Both the position numbers and the translations under genes were made by a program. A DNA stretch of 64,000 nucleotides. It comes from Albugo candida (Eukaryota; Oomycota; Peronosporomycetes; Albuginales). Of this stretch, positions 61,579-64,000 are shown piece after piece. The stretch lies in NCBI GenBank assembly GCA_040437565.1, contig JBDOQK010000009.1:580154-644153 (forward strand). The letters are read 5' to 3'. Each line of letters begins with the position of its first letter. Position 1 is the stretch's first letter. The notes under the pieces were generated by a model. That model saw nothing but the letters and a program-made list of their open reading frames with translations. It made no database searches and had not been told where the DNA came from.

Positions 61579-63196
61579 TTAAAGTGCTTTCAAGTGGAGC
61601 TGAAAGGATGAAATTTTGTTCGGCATGATGGAAACTTGCTTGGCCCCTTCCGTTATTGCATTGTAATTAATGTCACCTAGGTGCCAATGCTGGTTGATCA
61701 ATGTTGAGGGTATGGGGCTGCTACATGGCTCATGAATTTCAAGCACACATGGTAATCCCATAGTGCTCCGCAACGTATGACTGCACGCATTCTTCAAATC
61801 CCCTTCCGGTCTATCAAATTGCCCTTCGATTTTTTCAGAGCAAAAATGGAGACGCGTCCGACCAGCTGCTCATAAGATACACTACCACGGAATAGATGTG
61901 AGATTCGGATGCGATTGTTAGAAATGTTTGCTTCAAGCTCCCGGGCTTGGTGCTCAATGGCTTGCTTCATTCTTGCCTTAACAAGATCTAAATTTCCAAT
62001 CGATGTTTGTGGGTACCGCTTAAAGCCGAATGCGCTCCTTGAACCTTCGACGTCGAAGTATTTTGAAAATGCATCACCTTGTCTGTCCAGGCACGCACAG
62101 ATTTTGCTTCATGCGGAATCCAGGTTTTCTCCAAATAGCTGACAACGTCCGATTTTCCAACATATTTAATTTTAAATGCGCTCCACCTGCATCATAGTTC
62201 GCAATTGTCTTTGATCTACAAACATTTGTCAACTTTCCAAAAACTCCTCCCATTCCTCGTTCGTGTTAAATTGTTTCTTGCAATTTACAAGTAATTCTTA
62301 TTCGATATACCACATGCATAGGAGATGTGCGCAGCCCGGAAATATTTTTATAATGGCACCAGCTAGTGCCAAGTCACGATCTGTAACCAGAACGTATGGA
62401 GTTTGTACCAACATGTTTCGCAACTACTTAAGTGCCCAGATATAATCTGCCTCCCCCTCCCTTGATACAAATTCAATAGCCAAGTAAATTGTTGAGTTCA
62501 TTCCCGTTCGTCCAACAATGCTCAGCAGAAGAATCCTGAATTTGTTCGTTTTGTACGTACAATCCAGGGGAAGAATCCCACCATACCGGCAAGCTAAACG
62601 GATGGATGTTGGATGGGCCATGGACAAATGTGTGACGCGCCCATCACCGGTGGTTTGAACACTATACGTGCACGTGCCAGATGTAAGTTCATCCATCAAA
62701 GCCTGGATCGGGGACCTGCTCCCAATACCTTCAGACGACATTGCGCTTTGGCGTTGTAGAAGGTTTTCGCCGTGGCCAGTGATTCGGGAAATTCACGACG
62801 CAAAAGTGTTAATCCCTGATGTGCGGAGACTCCAGCTGATAAAAGTTCCTGTACGCGGCCCTTTTATTCTTCAGTCATTCTTCGGCATCCTGGATGCCCA
62901 GTCATACTCTCTGAAGGTTCATGATTGTGTTGGCTGTTGCGCATTTTGACCTTCCAGCAACCATCTCCAAGGACACCCATGCAGCCTGGTCATGTCTTTC
63001 GTGTCTTTCCCTCAACATTTCCAGCAGAGCGTTTCCTATACTCCCCACCAAGATCACAAGCAAGCAAAAATCGCCTGTCTCCATCTGAACGTTTTATCGA
63101 CAGCCCATAGCCAGACTCACGACACACGTGGCAAACGTTTTCAATGAGATCACAACAAGTGGCAAAAGATTGGCTCCAACTGATGAAAGAGGACAT
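61579..63196 (-). pseudogene. MULE transposase with FAR1-type and SWIM-like domains
   Basis: Reads N- to C-terminal as: ATG 63196, a FAR1-like DNA-binding region (ESGYGLSIKRSDGDRRFLLA, CDLGGEYR), NSQHNHEPS with the His-x-His zinc ligands, a linker, then the MULE catalytic core GGILPLDCTYKTNKFRILLL (first Asp), GRTGMN, DYIWALK, VLVTDRDLALAGAI (second Asp) and CAHLLCMWYIE, followed by SRSAFGFKRYPQ-type segment, VGRVSIFALKK, and a SWIM-like CSHTLRSTMGLPCVLEI with INQHWHL. Frameshift/stop after the FAR1 block (62990), TAG after DYIWALK (62424), TAA after CMWYIE and further stops show it is inactive. It fits the MULE transposases that are abundant in oomycetes. Confidence 0.85.
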
Positions 63197-63222
63197 TGAT
63201 AAAGGTGGGTGGAAATATTGAA

Positions 63223-63339
63223 AAGCTAGGTGGAAATAAAGCCGTAATCTGATTGGTCAGAAAGTCACTTTAGTGTGGTAATAACAACGTAATCTGATTG
63301 GTCAAAATATCACATTGTTGAGTGGAAATAGCAATTCTC
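63223..63339 (-). repeat. Right terminal inverted repeat and subterminal repeats of the MULE element
   Basis: Ends GTGGAAATAGCAATTCTC at 63339. Contains two copies of AATCTGATTGGTCA about 44 nt apart, each preceded by a GTGGWAATAA block; the left end has one such copy in inverted orientation. Confidence 0.75.
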
Positions 63340-64000
63340 TAATGTTGAGCTACTATATCGCCTCAGTCAACGGCTACGTGACTGCAGCTGGCTGCAGCTG
63401 AAAAAATAGACAGCTGCAAGATCACCTTTAAACCGACATATTGATGATATTTATCTGCATTCCGCCCATTGTCTCAGTGTCACAACTACCGCAAAAAGCT
63501 ACTACCTCCCAGCAGGATACGATGTCATTCTGCATGATGATCGCAAATGTTTTGATATCACTTTTTCTTGAATACCTTTCCTGTCGCTACTAAATTATCT
63601 TGAGATTCTGATGATCCAAAACTCTGCACAGACATGAGCTTCACAGTCGATACTTTGAAGTGTCTCACTTCGGAGCTCTTACTGACACAAAGCTTCTTCA
63701 GTCGAAACAGCTTCTCGATGTGGAATATGAACTTTCGATTTTACTCTCATAACATGCAAGAACTGTCGAAGTATTGATCTTTGTCGCCCTCAGTAGTGTT
63801 GATTATCGCAGAAGAGAGACTTTTGTCTGTTGCTAGGTGCACTGATAATTGCCTACGTTTTAAACATCCCAGCGCAATGACTTATCGTCCTACCTGAGTT
63901 GAATTACAACCTCATTTCTATCTGAAAAAATCCATGCATAGAAGTGTAAGCTACAAGTCTTTTGTGCTAGAAGGTCAATGGTGAAAAGAGATTAGATTTG
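63340..64000. other. Intergenic, no gene seen
   Basis: No coding frame of note, RNA gene or repeat recognised after the transposon's right end. Confidence 0.5.

Larger units (their letters stand above)
61096..63339 (-). mobile_element. MULE-like (Mutator superfamily) DNA transposon, decayed
   Basis: A 2.24-kb element. The left end (from 61096: GGGAATTGCTACTTCCACCC) and the reverse complement of the right end (from 63339: GAGAATTGCTATTTCCACTC) match, and similarity continues through GATTTTTGACCAATCAGATT. The right end holds two subterminal direct copies of AATCTGATTGGTCA (63249 and 63293) with GTGGAAATA spacers. Inside is a minus-strand transposase relic. No clear 9-bp target-site duplication; only TTGAG is shared at the borders, so the insertion is old or the ends are a few bases off. 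Confidence 0.8.

Overview
The window looks like a contig from an oomycete (stramenopile, water-mould type) nuclear genome, possibly a compact biotroph such as a white rust; that last step is inference. Evidence: conserved eukaryotic genes carry very short introns (mostly 45-57 nt) with GTACG-type donors; several start regions have an oomycete-like initiator (TCATTYY) close to the ATG; lineage-specific secreted-protein families are present; and there is a decayed MULE transposon with an SWIM/FAR1-type transposase.

Region 1 (about 0.4-15.1 kb) is compact and conserved. Seven genes alternate strictly in strand: a single-pass membrane protein (-), glycerol kinase (+), a coiled-coil protein (-), a BLM/RecQ helicase of 11 exons (+), pantothenate synthetase (-), a TOG-domain protein (+) and importin-5/karyopherin beta-3 (-). 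Neighbours are therefore convergent or divergent throughout; RecQ and PanC stop codons are only 6 bp apart. RecQ, PanC and the TOG gene have initiator-like elements, and RecQ also has an E2F-like site.

Region 2 (about 15.6-48 kb) is gene-poor. It holds scattered candidate secreted proteins, small spliced ORFs and at least two families of strongly diverged duplicated segments. The best-supported genes are the 18.3 kb secreted protein and the four-exon secreted protein at 32.5-33.9 kb.

Region 3 (about 48-61 kb) holds further members of the 18.3 kb family. They resemble the C-terminal lobe of pepsin-like aspartic proteases but lack the catalytic Asp-[Thr/Ser]-Gly. One appears intact, with a tandem partial copy beside it, and one is a frameshifted copy 11 kb away. 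A decayed coiled-coil gene and a GC-rich, gap-broken segment lie between them.

Region 4 (61.1-63.3 kb) is a MULE-like element with terminal inverted repeats and a transposase pseudogene.

There are 19 gaps of exactly 100 N. Thirteen are flanked by a direct copy of 66-440 nt, so they are contig overlaps that were not merged, not genuine gaps. They split RecQ and importin artificially, and at 42.6/43.0 kb they expose two different haplotypes. Gene models below are described with these duplications collapsed.
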